From Nocardiopsis chromatogenes YIM 90109 (GTDB lineage Bacteria; Actinomycetota; Actinomycetes; Streptosporangiales; Streptosporangiaceae): 35,048 bases of DNA. Under the pieces are notes generated by a model. It was given only the letters and a program-made list of their open reading frames with translations. It searched no databases and had not been told where the DNA came from. Shown here piece by piece: positions 7,778 to 16,894 of this stretch. Positions within the stretch are counted from its first letter, which is position 1. Every line of letters starts with the position of its first letter. The position numbers were made by a program, and so were the translations under genes. The stretch lies in assembly GCF_000341185.1 (NCBI RefSeq), contig NZ_ANBH01000290.1, positions 5,781 through 40,828 on the forward strand. The letters are read 5' to 3'.

Positions 7778-8704
7778 ATGCGTGTGCGCATGCCCGCCGA
7801 CATCGAACGCGAGGACCGTATCCTGGCCGGGCTCACCGCCCGCCAGCTTGTGATCATCGGGGTCCCTGCACTGGCGACGTGGGCGCTGCTCGCGCCGTTG
7901 CTGGACACGGCTCCGCTTCCCGTGCTGGTCGGCGTCGCCGTCCCTGTGTTGGGCGCCTCGACGGCCGCGGCGCTGGTCAAGCGGGACGGGTTGAGCCTGG
8001 ACCGGCTCGCGCTGGTGGCCTGGCGATTCCGGCGCTCTGCGCGCAGGCGCTCCACCAGCCGCGGCGCCGAACAGGGCATGCCGAGCTGGGTCACCGCCCA
8101 GGGTCCGCCTCTGCCTGTTCCGTTGGACCTGCCGGTTTCGGCCGTCGGTGAGGACGGGGTGATCGATCTGGCCGAGCACGGCTGCGCCGTTCTCCTTTCG
8201 TGCTCGACGGTCAATTTTCACCTGCGCACCGAGCAGGAGCAGGCCGCCCTGGTGGCCGGGTTCGGGGCCTTCTTGAACTCGCTGGCCTGCCCGGTGCAGT
8301 TCCTCGTCAGGGCTGAGGCGGTGCGGCTGGACCCGCTTGTCGCGGCGCTCGATGCGGCGGTGCCCTCGCTCCCGCATCCGGCGCTCCAGCGCGCCGCGCG
8401 CGACCACGCCGACTTCATCGACTCCCTGGCCGAGGGGCGGGACTTGCTCTACCGGCAGGTCCTGCTCGTCCTTCGTGAGCCGGCCGGGAAGGGGCGGCAC
8501 GGCGCGGCGACGGTTCGGCGGCGGGCCGAGGACGCGGTCCGCGCCTTGGCGGCCGCCGGCAGCTCGGCTGTGTTCCTCGACGGCGCCCGGGCCGCCGCTG
8601 TGCTGGCCGCGGCGGCGAACCCGACCGACCCGAACGCCGCCCCTCCGGAGGGCCAGGCATCCCCGGAGGCCGTCATCACCGGGCCCGGCTGGAGGGAGGA
8701 CTGA
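7778..8704 (+). CDS. PrgI-family T4SS membrane protein (SCO6880-like)
   Basis: 308 residues starting directly after the stop of the previous gene. The N-terminus (MRVRMPADIEREDRILAGLT) followed by two adjacent hydrophobic helices (about 27-65) is the PrgI-family signature of Gram-positive T4SS loci. The rest is a soluble cytoplasmic domain of about 230 residues (LDLPVSAVGEDGVIDLAEHG, then a segment with LRTEQEQAALVAGFGAFLNS), resembling the domain that precedes VirB4 in actinomycete systems. It probably anchors the VirB4 ATPase to the membrane channel. Its TGA overlaps the next ATG by one base. Confidence 0.8.
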   Translation: MRVRMPADIEREDRILAGLTARQLVIIGVPALATWALLAPLLDTAPLPVLVGVAVPVLGASTAAALVKRDGLSLDRLALVAWRFRRSARRRSTSRGAEQGMPSWVTAQGPPLPVPLDLPVSAVGEDGVIDLAEHGCAVLLSCSTVNFHLRTEQEQAALVAGFGAFLNSLACPVQFLVRAEAVRLDPLVAALDAAVPSLPHPALQRAARDHADFIDSLAEGRDLLYRQVLLVLREPAGKGRHGAATVRRRAEDAVRALAAAGSSAVFLDGARAAAVLAAAANPTDPNAAPPEGQASPEAVITGPGWRED

Positions 8705-10485
8705 TGCGCAGGAGGCGCAAGGCCCGCGGGGAGGGCCTCGGGGTCCCGGATGCCGATGTCGACATCGAGCCGCGCCGGATCCGTCTCGGGGACGGGGTGG
8801 CGGCGTCGTTCGTGGTCACCGGGTACCCGCCCGAGGTGGGCTATGCCTGGTTGGAGCCGCTGCTGACCTACCCGGGCCGGCTGGAGGTCTCGCTGCATGT
8901 GGAGCCGGTGCCGCCCGCGGTCGCCTCCGCCCGGCTCAAGCGCCAGATGGCCAGGTTCGAGTCCTCGTCGCGGGCCGATGCCGAGCAGGGGCGCCTGGAG
9001 GACTTCGAGACCGAGGCCGCGGCCGAGGACGCCCGACAGATGGCGGCCGCTCTGGCGCGCGGGGAGGGCAAGCTGTTCCGCGTCGGGGTCTACATCACCG
9101 TCCACGCCGCCGCCGAGCAGCAGCTCGACGACGAGGTGGGACACATCCAGTCGCTGCTGGCCTCGCTCCTGCTCGACGCGCGGCCCGCGACGTTCCGCCA
9201 GCTCCAGGGATGGGTTTCCGCGCTGCCTCTGGGGGTGGACCTGCTTGATCAGCGCCGGAGTATGGACACCGCCGCCTTGTCGGCCTCCTTCCCCTTTGCC
9301 AGCCCCGACCTGGCCGTGGAGGCCTCGCCGACCGCGGTCCTTTACGGGCTGAACGCCGCCTCCTCCGGGGTGGTCGTGTGGGACCGGTGGGCCCTGGACT
9401 CCTACAACTCCGTGGTCCTGGCCCGCTCGGGGGCCGGGAAGAGTTACTTCTGCAAGCTGGACCTGCTGCGCAACCTGTATGCCGGGGTGAGCGCGGCCGT
9501 AGTGGACCCGGAGGACGAGTACTCCCGACTGGCCGAGGCCGTGGGCGGGACCGTCATCCGGCTCGGCGCCCCCGGGGTGCACCTCAACCCCCTCGATCTG
9601 GCGCTGGACGAGGCGGCCAAGCGCGACGCGCTGACCCGCCGGGCGCTGTTCTTGCACACGCTGCTCGCGGTGATGCTGGGCCGGCCCTTGGAGCCGCGAC
9701 GCCGCGCCGCATTGGACCGGGCGCTGGTGGCCGCCTACGCCAAGGCCGGGATCACCACCGACCGGCGCACCTGGAACCGGCCCGCCCCGCTGCTCGGCGA
9801 CCTCTCCGAGGTGCTGCGCTCCGAGGGCGGGGACGGCCGGCAGGTCGCCGATGAACTCGAGCCGTTCGTGACGGGCTCGCACCGGGAGCTGTTCGCCGCG
9901 CCGACCACCAGCCGCCCGGCCGGGCACCTGGTGTCCTGGTCGCTGCGCGAGCTGCCCGACGAACTCAAGGCGGTCGGAACGCTGCTGGCGCTGGACTCGA
10001 TCTGGCGCACCGTCGCCGAGGCCCGCGCCGACCATCCGCGCATGGTGCTGGTCGATGAGGGCTGGCAGCTCTTGCAGGCCGACGAAGGCGCCCGCTTCCT
10101 GTTCCGCTTGGCCAAGGCCGCACGCAAGAGGTGGGTCGGGCTGACGGTGGCCACGCAGGACGCCGGAGATGTGCTCGGCAGCGAGCTGGGGCGGGCCGTG
10201 GTGGCCAACGCCGCCACCCAGATCCTCATGCGCCAGGCGCCGCAGGCCATCGACCAGGTGGCCTCCGCCTTCGGCCTGTCCGAGGGCGAGCAGCAGCACC
10301 TGCTCACCGCCTCCCCCGGCCAGGCGCTGCTGTGCAGCGGGGACCGCCGGGTCGCCTTCCAGGTGGTGGCGAGCGAGGCCGAGCACCGGTTGGTAACCAC
10401 CGACCCCACCGAGCTGCTGGACGCCGCGCACGGCGACGGGGGCCTTGCCGTGGATCTGGCTGCGGAGGAGGACGACCTGCTGTGA
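8704..10485 (+). CDS. VirB4-like T4SS ATPase
   Basis: 593 residues, a standard length for the compact actinobacterial VirB4. The N-terminal domain (to about 215) has the CagE/TrbE-type fold region. The ATPase domain has Walker A ARSGAGKSYFCK (about 240-251), a PEDEY segment, and Walker B MVLVDEGWQLL (about 447-457), then TVATQDAGDVLGSE and QILMRQAPQ motifs typical of VirB4. It powers assembly and substrate transport in the secretion channel. The stop overlaps the coupling-protein start (TGATG). Confidence 0.92.
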   Translation: MRRRRKARGEGLGVPDADVDIEPRRIRLGDGVAASFVVTGYPPEVGYAWLEPLLTYPGRLEVSLHVEPVPPAVASARLKRQMARFESSSRADAEQGRLEDFETEAAAEDARQMAAALARGEGKLFRVGVYITVHAAAEQQLDDEVGHIQSLLASLLLDARPATFRQLQGWVSALPLGVDLLDQRRSMDTAALSASFPFASPDLAVEASPTAVLYGLNAASSGVVVWDRWALDSYNSVVLARSGAGKSYFCKLDLLRNLYAGVSAAVVDPEDEYSRLAEAVGGTVIRLGAPGVHLNPLDLALDEAAKRDALTRRALFLHTLLAVMLGRPLEPRRRAALDRALVAAYAKAGITTDRRTWNRPAPLLGDLSEVLRSEGGDGRQVADELEPFVTGSHRELFAAPTTSRPAGHLVSWSLRELPDELKAVGTLLALDSIWRTVAEARADHPRMVLVDEGWQLLQADEGARFLFRLAKAARKRWVGLTVATQDAGDVLGSELGRAVVANAATQILMRQAPQAIDQVASAFGLSEGEQQHLLTASPGQALLCSGDRRVAFQVVASEAEHRLVTTDPTELLDAAHGDGGLAVDLAAEEDDLL

Positions 10486-12800
10486 TGGACATCTTCGTCG
10501 ACTTGGGCCGCCTGCCGACGCTGCTCGCCGAGATCCTGCTCGGCGTCCTCGCCGCCATCGGCTGGTGGCTGCTGGTGCTCGTCCCCGCCGTCCTGGTCGC
10601 GGTTCACGTGGGGCGCATCGTGGTGGCCGTCGTGCGGAACGCGGCCTGGCAGCGCAACGCCCGGCTCGTGGAGATCCTGCCGCCCCCGACCTCGGACCTG
10701 TCGGGGGCCGAGGCGCTGTGGACCCGGATGCTCGGGCTGCTGCGGCCCGCGTGGAAGCGCCTGCTGTTCGGCCAGCCGCACGTGGTCTGGGAGTACCTCA
10801 CCGACTCCGACGGCTTACGCATCCGGCTGTGGGTGCCCGGGCCGATCCCACCCGGGCTCGTCGAGCGCGCCGTCGAGGCAGCCTGGCCCGGTGCGTCGGC
10901 CACCGCCCGCCCGGTCCCCGTCCCCGATCCCGAGCGCGCCTGTCACGGCGGCCTGGTGCGCCTCTCCCGCCCGGACCACTTCCCTCTGGCCACGCGGCAC
11001 GAGGACGACCCGCTACGCGCGGTGATCGGCGCGGCCGGCTCACCGGCCCCTGGCGAACAGGTGCTCGTGCAGGTCGCGGTGCGCCCGGTCACCGGAGGCC
11101 GCCTGCGCCAGGCCAACACCGCCGCCTCCCGGCTCCGCCAGGCCCACGGCACCTCCGGGCTGCTCGATGCCGTCACCCCGGGCAGGTCCTCCCGCGCCTC
11201 GCTGATGGCGCTGCGTCCCGAGGTCTCGGGAGAGGTCCGCGCCATCCTCACCAAGGCGACCGCCCCGCGCCTGGAGACGCTGGTGCGCTACTTGGTCACC
11301 AGCCCCGGCACCGCCCCCGAGGAGGCCGAGCGGCGGCGCGGCCGAGCGCACGCGGTCGCCGGGGCCTTCGCCGTGTTCACCCACTACAACCACTACGTGC
11401 GGGTGCGGCTGCCCGTCGTCGCCGGGCGCATGGCCGCCGCGCGCTGGTTCCACCGCGGCGACCTGCTCTCGGCCCGCGAGCTAGCCGCCGTGGCCCACCT
11501 CCCGGTCGACGACATGGTGCCCGGCCTGGAGCGCGCCCCTGCCCGGCCTGCTTCCCCTCCGCCGGGCATTGCCGGGGACGCCGCCGACAGCCGTCTGATC
11601 GGACGGGCTGAAGGGGCGCGCTCCCGGCCGATCGGCCTTCGCGTGGCGGACGCGCGCCACCACATGCACGTCATCGGCGGCACCGGGACCGGCAAGACCA
11701 CCGCCCTGCTGAACATGATCCTCGACGACATCGGCAAGGGCCGCGGGTGCGTGTTCATCGAGCCCAAGGGCGAGTCCGACCTTCTGCTCTCCCGGCTCCC
11801 TGAAGAGGCCACAGAGCGCGTGGTGCTGATCGACCCCGACGACAACGCCCCTCCCCCACCGCTGTCCGTGCTCTCCGGGCTGCGCGGGGAACGCGAGCGC
11901 TCCGCCGACATGGTCACTGGGATCTTCCGGAGGATCTTCGCCGACTCCTGGGGGCCGCGCACCGAGGACATCCTGCGTTCAGCCTGCCTGACCCTGGCCG
12001 GGACCCCGCACGCCGGGCTGGCCAACATCCCGCGGCTGCTGGAGAACGCGAGCTTCCGGCGCCGCGCCACCGTCCGCATCGCCGACCCCGTCCTCAAGGG
12101 GTTCTGGTCCTGGTACGAAGACCTGTCCGAACAGGCCCGCGCGCACGCCACCGCCCCTCTGGCCAACAAGCTGCGCAGCGTGCTGCTGCGCGGATTCGCC
12201 CGCGACCTGCTGGCTAGCGGCAAGAACAGCCTGGACCTGCGCCGTCTCCTGGACGACGGCGCCATCGTCATCGCCCGGCTCCCCAAAGGCGTCCTCGGCG
12301 CCGACACCTCCAGCCTGCTCGGGTCGCTGCTGCTCGCCCAGACCTGGAACGCCGTCCTGGCCCGGGCCCGCCAGAGCGAGCCCGAGCGCCGCGACATCGG
12401 CATCTACCTGGACGAGTGCCAGAACTTCCTGACCCTGCCCTATGGCATCGACGAGATGCTCGCCGAAGCGCGCGCCTACCGCGCCGGGCTCGTCCTGGCC
12501 CACCAGGACCTCTCCCAGCTCCCGCGCGACCTTCAAGAGGCGGTCTCGGCCAACGCCCGCTCCAAGCTCTTCTTCGACGTCAGCCCCGAGGACGCCCGCG
12601 TGCTTGCGCGCCATGTGCGCCCCAACCTCTCCGAGCACGACCTGTCGCACCTGGACGCCTTCCAGGCCGCCGCCCGCCTGGTCTCCCACGGGGCTCTGAC
12701 CCCGAGCTTCACCCTGCGCACCCGACCGCTCCCGCCCCCGGTCAAGGGACGGGCCACGCAGGTGCGCAAGGCCGCGCGTCGCCACAGCCCCACCCCGTGA
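10485..12800 (+). CDS. VirD4/TraG-like conjugal coupling ATPase
   Basis: 771 residues from ATG 10485, which overlaps the VirB4 stop; longer in-frame upstream readings only shadow virB4. Two hydrophobic helices near the N-terminus (about 12-48) anchor it in the membrane. Walker A is GGTGTGKTT (about 396-404), EPKGESDLL follows, and Walker B with DECQ (IYLDECQNF) lies near 640. The HQDLSQLP and NARSKLFF motifs are those of TraG/TraD-type coupling proteins. It recruits the DNA-protein substrate and feeds it to the channel. The mid N-terminal part (about 100-380) is a large soluble insertion seen in the actinobacterial branch. Confidence 0.92.
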   Translation: MDIFVDLGRLPTLLAEILLGVLAAIGWWLLVLVPAVLVAVHVGRIVVAVVRNAAWQRNARLVEILPPPTSDLSGAEALWTRMLGLLRPAWKRLLFGQPHVVWEYLTDSDGLRIRLWVPGPIPPGLVERAVEAAWPGASATARPVPVPDPERACHGGLVRLSRPDHFPLATRHEDDPLRAVIGAAGSPAPGEQVLVQVAVRPVTGGRLRQANTAASRLRQAHGTSGLLDAVTPGRSSRASLMALRPEVSGEVRAILTKATAPRLETLVRYLVTSPGTAPEEAERRRGRAHAVAGAFAVFTHYNHYVRVRLPVVAGRMAAARWFHRGDLLSARELAAVAHLPVDDMVPGLERAPARPASPPPGIAGDAADSRLIGRAEGARSRPIGLRVADARHHMHVIGGTGTGKTTALLNMILDDIGKGRGCVFIEPKGESDLLLSRLPEEATERVVLIDPDDNAPPPPLSVLSGLRGERERSADMVTGIFRRIFADSWGPRTEDILRSACLTLAGTPHAGLANIPRLLENASFRRRATVRIADPVLKGFWSWYEDLSEQARAHATAPLANKLRSVLLRGFARDLLASGKNSLDLRRLLDDGAIVIARLPKGVLGADTSSLLGSLLLAQTWNAVLARARQSEPERRDIGIYLDECQNFLTLPYGIDEMLAEARAYRAGLVLAHQDLSQLPRDLQEAVSANARSKLFFDVSPEDARVLARHVRPNLSEHDLSHLDAFQAAARLVSHGALTPSFTLRTRPLPPPVKGRATQVRKAARRHSPTP

Positions 12801-12813
12801 AGGAGGTACCGCC

Positions 12814-13695
12814 GTGCGCCTTCCCCCTCGCCCCGACCACCGCGACGTCGTCCGCCCCCGCACCACCCCCGAGGCGATCCACCGGCTCATCAACCGCCTG
12901 ACCCCGCGCGACCTGCGCATCATGCGCCTGGTCCACCGCCACCGGGTGCTGACCACCGACCAGATCGCCCGCCTGGAGTTCGCGTCCTACTCCTCGGCCA
13001 AGACCCGGCTGCTCACGCTGTACCGGCTGCGCGCCCTGGAGCGCTTCCGCCCCTGGACCCCGGTGGGGAGCGCCCCGTGGCACTACCTCCTCGACGCCCC
13101 GGGCGCGGAAATCCTCGCCGCCGAGCACGGCACCACGACCCGCGAGTGGGGGTACCGGCGCGACCGCGTCCTGGCCGTGGCCTACCGAAGCTCGCTCGAC
13201 CACACCATCGGCACCAACGACTTCTTCATCGACCTGACCGGCCGCGCCCGTGTCCGCCGCGCGCGCTTGGCGTGGCGGACCGCCCGCGAGTGCGAGCAGC
13301 AGTTCGGCGACGTCGTCCGACCAGATGCCGCCGGCCACTGGAGCGAAGGCGAGCACACCACGCTCTTCTTCCTCGAGTACGACCGCGGCACCGAACCGCT
13401 GCGCCGCCTGGCGGCCAAGCTCGACGCCTACCACGAGCTGTCCCGGCTGACCGGCCACCAAGGCACCGTGCTGTTCTGGCTTCCCTCGGCCAAGCGAGCC
13501 GAGAATCTTCACCGCTACGTCGGCGACCCCCCGGTCCCCGCGGCGACCGGGGTGCACGGCGCACACCCCGCCGACCGCGTCTGGACGCCCTTCGGGCAGA
13601 CGTGGCAACGCACACTCGCCGAACTGGGAGCGCCAGTCCCGCACCAGCTATTCCTGCCCGGCTGGGACGAAGCCGGGGAGGAACCCGATGGGTAG
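12814..13695 (+). CDS. Replication-relaxation (Replic_Relax) family protein
   Basis: 293 residues from GTG 12814, with AAGGAGGT upstream and a 13-base gap after the coupling protein. The N-terminus has a winged-helix layout (LTPRDLRIMRLVHRHRVLTT, DQIARLEFASYSSAKTRL). The C-terminal part has YRSSLDHTIGTNDFFIDL and FLEYDRGTEPLRRLAAKLDA, the hallmarks of PF13814. The family is found with plasmid and ICE transfer genes and is thought to act in DNA processing or relaxation. In this operon it occupies the slot where a relaxase or its accessory factor would be expected. It overlaps the next gene by 8 bases. Confidence 0.88.
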   Translation: MRLPPRPDHRDVVRPRTTPEAIHRLINRLTPRDLRIMRLVHRHRVLTTDQIARLEFASYSSAKTRLLTLYRLRALERFRPWTPVGSAPWHYLLDAPGAEILAAEHGTTTREWGYRRDRVLAVAYRSSLDHTIGTNDFFIDLTGRARVRRARLAWRTARECEQQFGDVVRPDAAGHWSEGEHTTLFFLEYDRGTEPLRRLAAKLDAYHELSRLTGHQGTVLFWLPSAKRAENLHRYVGDPPVPAATGVHGAHPADRVWTPFGQTWQRTLAELGAPVPHQLFLPGWDEAGEEPDG

Positions 13696-14761
13696 CCCCG
13701 GCTGCTTGCTGGCGCTCCTGCTCGCCCCCGTGCTGCTGGTCGGCATCGCGATCTCCACGCTCACCGCAGCGCTCAACGGCGGTGCCTCTTCCGCCTCCGC
13801 CCCGCAGAGCGTCGAAGGGGTGCCGGACACGCTTCTGGACGCCTACGTGCGCGCCCCGGCCGCTCTGGAGCAGGAGTTCCCCAGATGCACCGGGATGCGC
13901 TGGCAAGTCCTCGCCGGCATCGGCAAGATCGAATCCGACCTGCTCGCCGGGCACGACATCTCCCCCGAAGGCGACGTCTCCCCGCCGATGATCGGCCCCC
14001 GCCTCGACGGCTCCGGCAACGGCGGCAACCTCACCCCGCACTACGACACCGACGGCGGCCGCTGGGACGGCGACACCGAATACGACCGGGCCGTCGGCCC
14101 GAACCAGCACCTGCCCAACGGATGGTCCACCTACGGCGCCGACGGCAACGGAGACGGCACCGCCGACCCGCACAACGCCTACGACAGCGCCCTGGCCAGC
14201 GCCCGCGAGCTGTGCATGAGCGGCGGCGAAGAGGTCAACTTCAACGACCACGATCAACTCTCCCGGGCCCTGTTCCGCTACAACAACGCCGACTGGTACG
14301 TGGACCAGGTGCTCACCGAGATCGACCGCTTCGACGCGATCCCCGCTGCCGCTACCGCGGACGCTCCGGCGGGCCAAGGCGGGCGGACCGCGGTCGAGTG
14401 GGCACTTCAGCAGCTCGGCAAGCCCTACGTCTACGGCGCCAACGGCCCCGACGCCTTCGACTGCTCAAGCCTGGTCCAAGGGGCATGGGCCGCCGCCGGG
14501 GTCGACATCCCGCGGGTGACCACCGACCAGTACCAAGCAGGCGAACGGGTCTCCCTCGACGCCCTCCAGCCCGGCGATCTCCTCTTCTACGACACCACCG
14601 ACGCCGGCGCCCCGGGCCCGGCCCCGTCCCACGTGACGATGTACATCGGTGAGGGGCAGATGGTGAACGCGCCGTCCTCCGGCAAGACCGTCCGAACCGA
14701 GCCAGTACAGGGCGACTTCTACAGCCCGAGGTTCATAGGAGCGGTCCGCCCCGGCCCGTAG
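13688..14761 (+). CDS. Lytic transglycosylase-NlpC/P60 cell wall hydrolase
   Basis: 357 residues. An N-terminal membrane anchor or uncleaved signal (about 6-28) is followed by a transglycosylase-like domain (about 45-215) with IGKIESD, where E82 is the likely catalytic glutamate. A short linker leads to an NlpC/P60 domain (about 232-357) with DCSSLVQGAW (catalytic C259), GDLLFYDT and SHVTMYIG (H315). This is the VirB1/Orf14-type bifunctional wall hydrolase of Gram-positive conjugation systems, which opens peptidoglycan for the channel. It is the last gene of the operon. Confidence 0.92.
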   Translation: MGSPGCLLALLLAPVLLVGIAISTLTAALNGGASSASAPQSVEGVPDTLLDAYVRAPAALEQEFPRCTGMRWQVLAGIGKIESDLLAGHDISPEGDVSPPMIGPRLDGSGNGGNLTPHYDTDGGRWDGDTEYDRAVGPNQHLPNGWSTYGADGNGDGTADPHNAYDSALASARELCMSGGEEVNFNDHDQLSRALFRYNNADWYVDQVLTEIDRFDAIPAAATADAPAGQGGRTAVEWALQQLGKPYVYGANGPDAFDCSSLVQGAWAAAGVDIPRVTTDQYQAGERVSLDALQPGDLLFYDTTDAGAPGPAPSHVTMYIGEGQMVNAPSSGKTVRTEPVQGDFYSPRFIGAVRPGP

Positions 14762-14841
14762 CCGCAAGGCTTCCTGCTCGCTAGGCTCGTAGATGGCCGG
14801 CGTGATCGCTTTGCTTGGTCGCTTGGCACTCCTCACGGCCA

Positions 14842-14870
14842 GAGAGCCGGCGGGTTCCCCGTCGGCTCTC
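14842..14870 (+). terminator. Hairpin terminator after the T4SS operon
   Basis: A 13-bp stem (arms 14842-14854 and 14858-14870, one G-U pair) with a 3-base loop lies 80 bases after the wall-hydrolase stop. It has no T-run. It is a good end point for the 9-kb operon. Confidence 0.65.
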
Positions 14871-15032
14871 CGTCATGGGGCCACAGTTGTACCCGCTCTA
14901 CCTACCACTGGCGAGCCAGCATCACGAACCGCAGAACCAGCTGCGGAAAGGCAGTCAGCTATTGCAGCTAGCACGTATCACAGGTTTCACTTCCAGCCTG
15001 AACGAGCTGCGGATACCTTCGGCGGTGGCCGG
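14871..15032. other. Non-coding stretch with short inverted repeats
   Basis: No gene is seen. There is a small inverted repeat, CCGCAG-AACCAG-CTGCGG, near 14938-14955 and a GCTA/TAGC repeat further on. Lower GC than the flanks. It could hold an oriT or simply be spacer DNA; nothing decides this. Confidence 0.25.
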
Positions 15033-15146
15033 TCAGGGGCGAGCCGGCCTGGGGCAGCCCTCTTCGCCGTCGTCGTCAATCCATCCGGTGGTCGCCTGTG
15101 CGATCGGGTTGCCGCAGGCGGCGGGCGCGCCCCCCTCGGCAACGCA
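15033..15146 (-). pseudogene. Remnant of a Zn-ribbon-like gene (copy of part of the 19736-20248 gene)
   Basis: Between two stops the minus strand reads ACGNPIAQATTGWIDDDGEE followed by GC, nearly identical to residues 40-60 of the gene at 19736-20248 (ACGNPIAQTTTGWIDDDGEQ, then DC). At DNA level 15051-15122 matches 20063-20134 with only scattered changes. There is an in-frame TAG just upstream, no start codon and an early stop, so it is a truncated copy rather than a working gene. Confidence 0.65.
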
Positions 15147-15426
15147 CTAGCCCCGGGGGACAGGCGTTGACCGTGTACCTGGGGCGCGCCCCAAGGGCGT
15201 CGGACTCGGGCTTCGGCCTTAGCCGACCGGGGCGGCCCGGCCCCATGTGAGGATCCGCCCTGGTACGGGCGCCGGGACGGCGGGATTCATCACGCGCCCG
15301 TCTCCGACACGGGGCCGTCCGCGCCGCCCTCTCAGGGACGATGTCCGGGCGAGATGGCCGGTGAGGACACCTGAGGGCGGTACGCCTTGCAGACAAGACC
15401 CCCTCCAGCGCGACCCCGCGCGCAGA
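15147..15426. other. Non-coding stretch
   Basis: About 280 bases between the Zn-ribbon remnant and the 3' end of the DUF1963-like gene. Frames here are antisense or shadow frames without ribosome sites. No hairpin or RNA is recognised. Confidence 0.3.
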
Positions 15427-16272
15427 TCAGCACGAGGCGGTGTAGCAGGCCACACGGCTGAAGTCGCCCTCCCGCAACGCTGCGGCGTCGATATCGAAGG
15501 TGATCATCCCGTTGTCGGCCCAACGGTAGCCATCCTTGGAGTCAAGCTGGAGCAGCAGGACTCGGTGCTCGCCGGGGAAGGGGCCGCCCTGCATCGGCCA
15601 GGGCCACCCGAAAGCCCGGTGCCCGTCCTCATCGTCGTCCTCGGTGAAGTCTTCGGGGACGTTGAGGAACGGCCACTCGTTTGGGTCCGCGCCCGCGATC
15701 TCCGGTATTCGGGCGGTGACTTGCGCGAACGCCTCCCACAACTGCGGGTCCTCCTCCCGGTCCTCCTTAGGTCCGGAGTAGGCCCTGCCCGGGTCGGGCA
15801 GCGCGGGCACAGGCTCGGCGCGGACCAGGCGCGCAGGCGGCGCCAGAGCTGTCGGGGGAGGCGGGACCTCGGCAGCGGTCTCCGGGTCCGCGGGCACCAC
15901 CTTCCAGTCGAACTCGGACTCGAAGACGAAGTCACCGGAGAAGGTGTCGTAGCGGTCGCCGTTGCCCGCGAAGAAGATATTGAGCACTCCGGCCCCCTGG
16001 GGCAGGACCACGTCGAGCCCAGGGGCCAGGGCGTCAATGTCCATCACCGCGAGCAGGGTCATCGGGCCGTCCTCGGATTCGGGCCAGTCGTCCTTCGGGC
16101 CGAGGAGTGCCGGTCCGCCCAGGCGGAACCGGCCGGTGGGCGCCTGCTCCGGACCTGCGGTGTGCAGGGTGAAACCATCGCGGACCAGCGCAGCGACCCG
16201 AGAGCCCATGCCGGGGCCGAGCTGGTCGAGACACAACTGAGTGAAACGTTCCCTGAAGTCGTTTTTTAGCAC
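15427..16272 (-). CDS. DUF1963 (YwqG-like) protein
   Basis: About 281 residues from GTG 16272; ATG 16209 is an alternative, and no start has a good ribosome site. Typical family blocks are GRFRLGGPALLGPKDDWPES near the N-terminus, a MTLLAVMDIDALAPG strand-helix, a beta block with GAGVLNIFFAGNGDRYDTFS, and the C-terminal LLLQLDSKDGYRWADNG ... DFSRVACYTASC. DUF1963 proteins are small cytoplasmic beta-rich proteins of unknown biochemical role, frequent next to toxins and in accessory regions. A second, much decayed copy of the tail lies at 3300-3368. Confidence 0.75.
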   Translation of the reverse strand: MLKNDFRERFTQLCLDQLGPGMGSRVAALVRDGFTLHTAGPEQAPTGRFRLGGPALLGPKDDWPESEDGPMTLLAVMDIDALAPGLDVVLPQGAGVLNIFFAGNGDRYDTFSGDFVFESEFDWKVVPADPETAAEVPPPPTALAPPARLVRAEPVPALPDPGRAYSGPKEDREEDPQLWEAFAQVTARIPEIAGADPNEWPFLNVPEDFTEDDDEDGHRAFGWPWPMQGGPFPGEHRVLLLQLDSKDGYRWADNGMITFDIDAAALREGDFSRVACYTASC

Positions 16273-16404
16273 GGTGGGTAGTGGAGCACACACCAGCGAC
16301 AAACCGCCACTGTTCCCCCCTTGCCCACGGTATGGCCTCACCGGCTCCGCGTCATGGCGCCGTGTCCAACCGGTTCTCATCACCGCCGGGAGACTACTGT
16401 CCGC

Positions 16405-16677
16405 CTACACCAGGACACCGATCGTGATACAGGCACCCAGGCAGGCGGCAGTGGGAACGGCGACGAGCAGGGCCAGCGCCAAGTGCCGGAAGCGGCGGGC
16501 GTCGCAGGAGTTATGCACGTTCTGTCGGTCGGCGTTCCACAGCTCCGGGAGGTGCCGTTCCCCGTCCTCATCCACGGTGAAGGCCCACCAGATGTCCTCC
16601 AGGGAGACGGGGTAGCGGTACGAAGGGCCTCCAGCCACCGAGCCGCACTTGGTCGTGTGCCCAGATCCGGGGACCAT
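16405..16677 (-). CDS. Small membrane protein of unknown function
   Basis: 90 residues from ATG 16677; the frame is open upstream but reads as shadow sequence there. The N-terminal part is soluble and acidic with aromatic residues (YPVSLEDIWWAFTVDEDGER). A RQNVHNSCDARRFRH linker follows, and then one C-terminal membrane helix (LALALLVAVPTAACLGACIT). The start has AGGA only a few bases before it. It is divergent from the small membrane gene at 16895. Function unknown. Confidence 0.5.
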   Translation of the reverse strand: MVPGSGHTTKCGSVAGGPSYRYPVSLEDIWWAFTVDEDGERHLPELWNADRQNVHNSCDARRFRHLALALLVAVPTAACLGACITIGVLV

Positions 16678-16894
16678 CTTCCTGTAGGGAGGGCTGATGA
16701 GCAGGGGGGCAGGACGGCGAGGTAGCCGACGACCGCTGATGCGCGCACCAGCATCGGCGTCTCCGTGGAGGCCGACCGCCACCGTTCGCCATGGGGCGGC
16801 ACCGGACTCTCCTGGCCGGGGCCGCGGACCCCAAGGGCCAGGTCGACACATGGCCCTGCCACGGTTCGGCCTTCGCGCGGTACGGTCTGGGCTC

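Noticed and set aside
6266-8500. Very long minus-strand open frame opposite the VirB6/PrgI genes
   Set aside because: It is the antisense shadow of GC-rich genes: His/Arg/Gly-rich composition, no family resemblance and no ribosome site.
8449-10431. Long minus-strand open frame opposite virB4
   Set aside because: Shadow of the VirB4 coding strand; no domain and atypical residue content.
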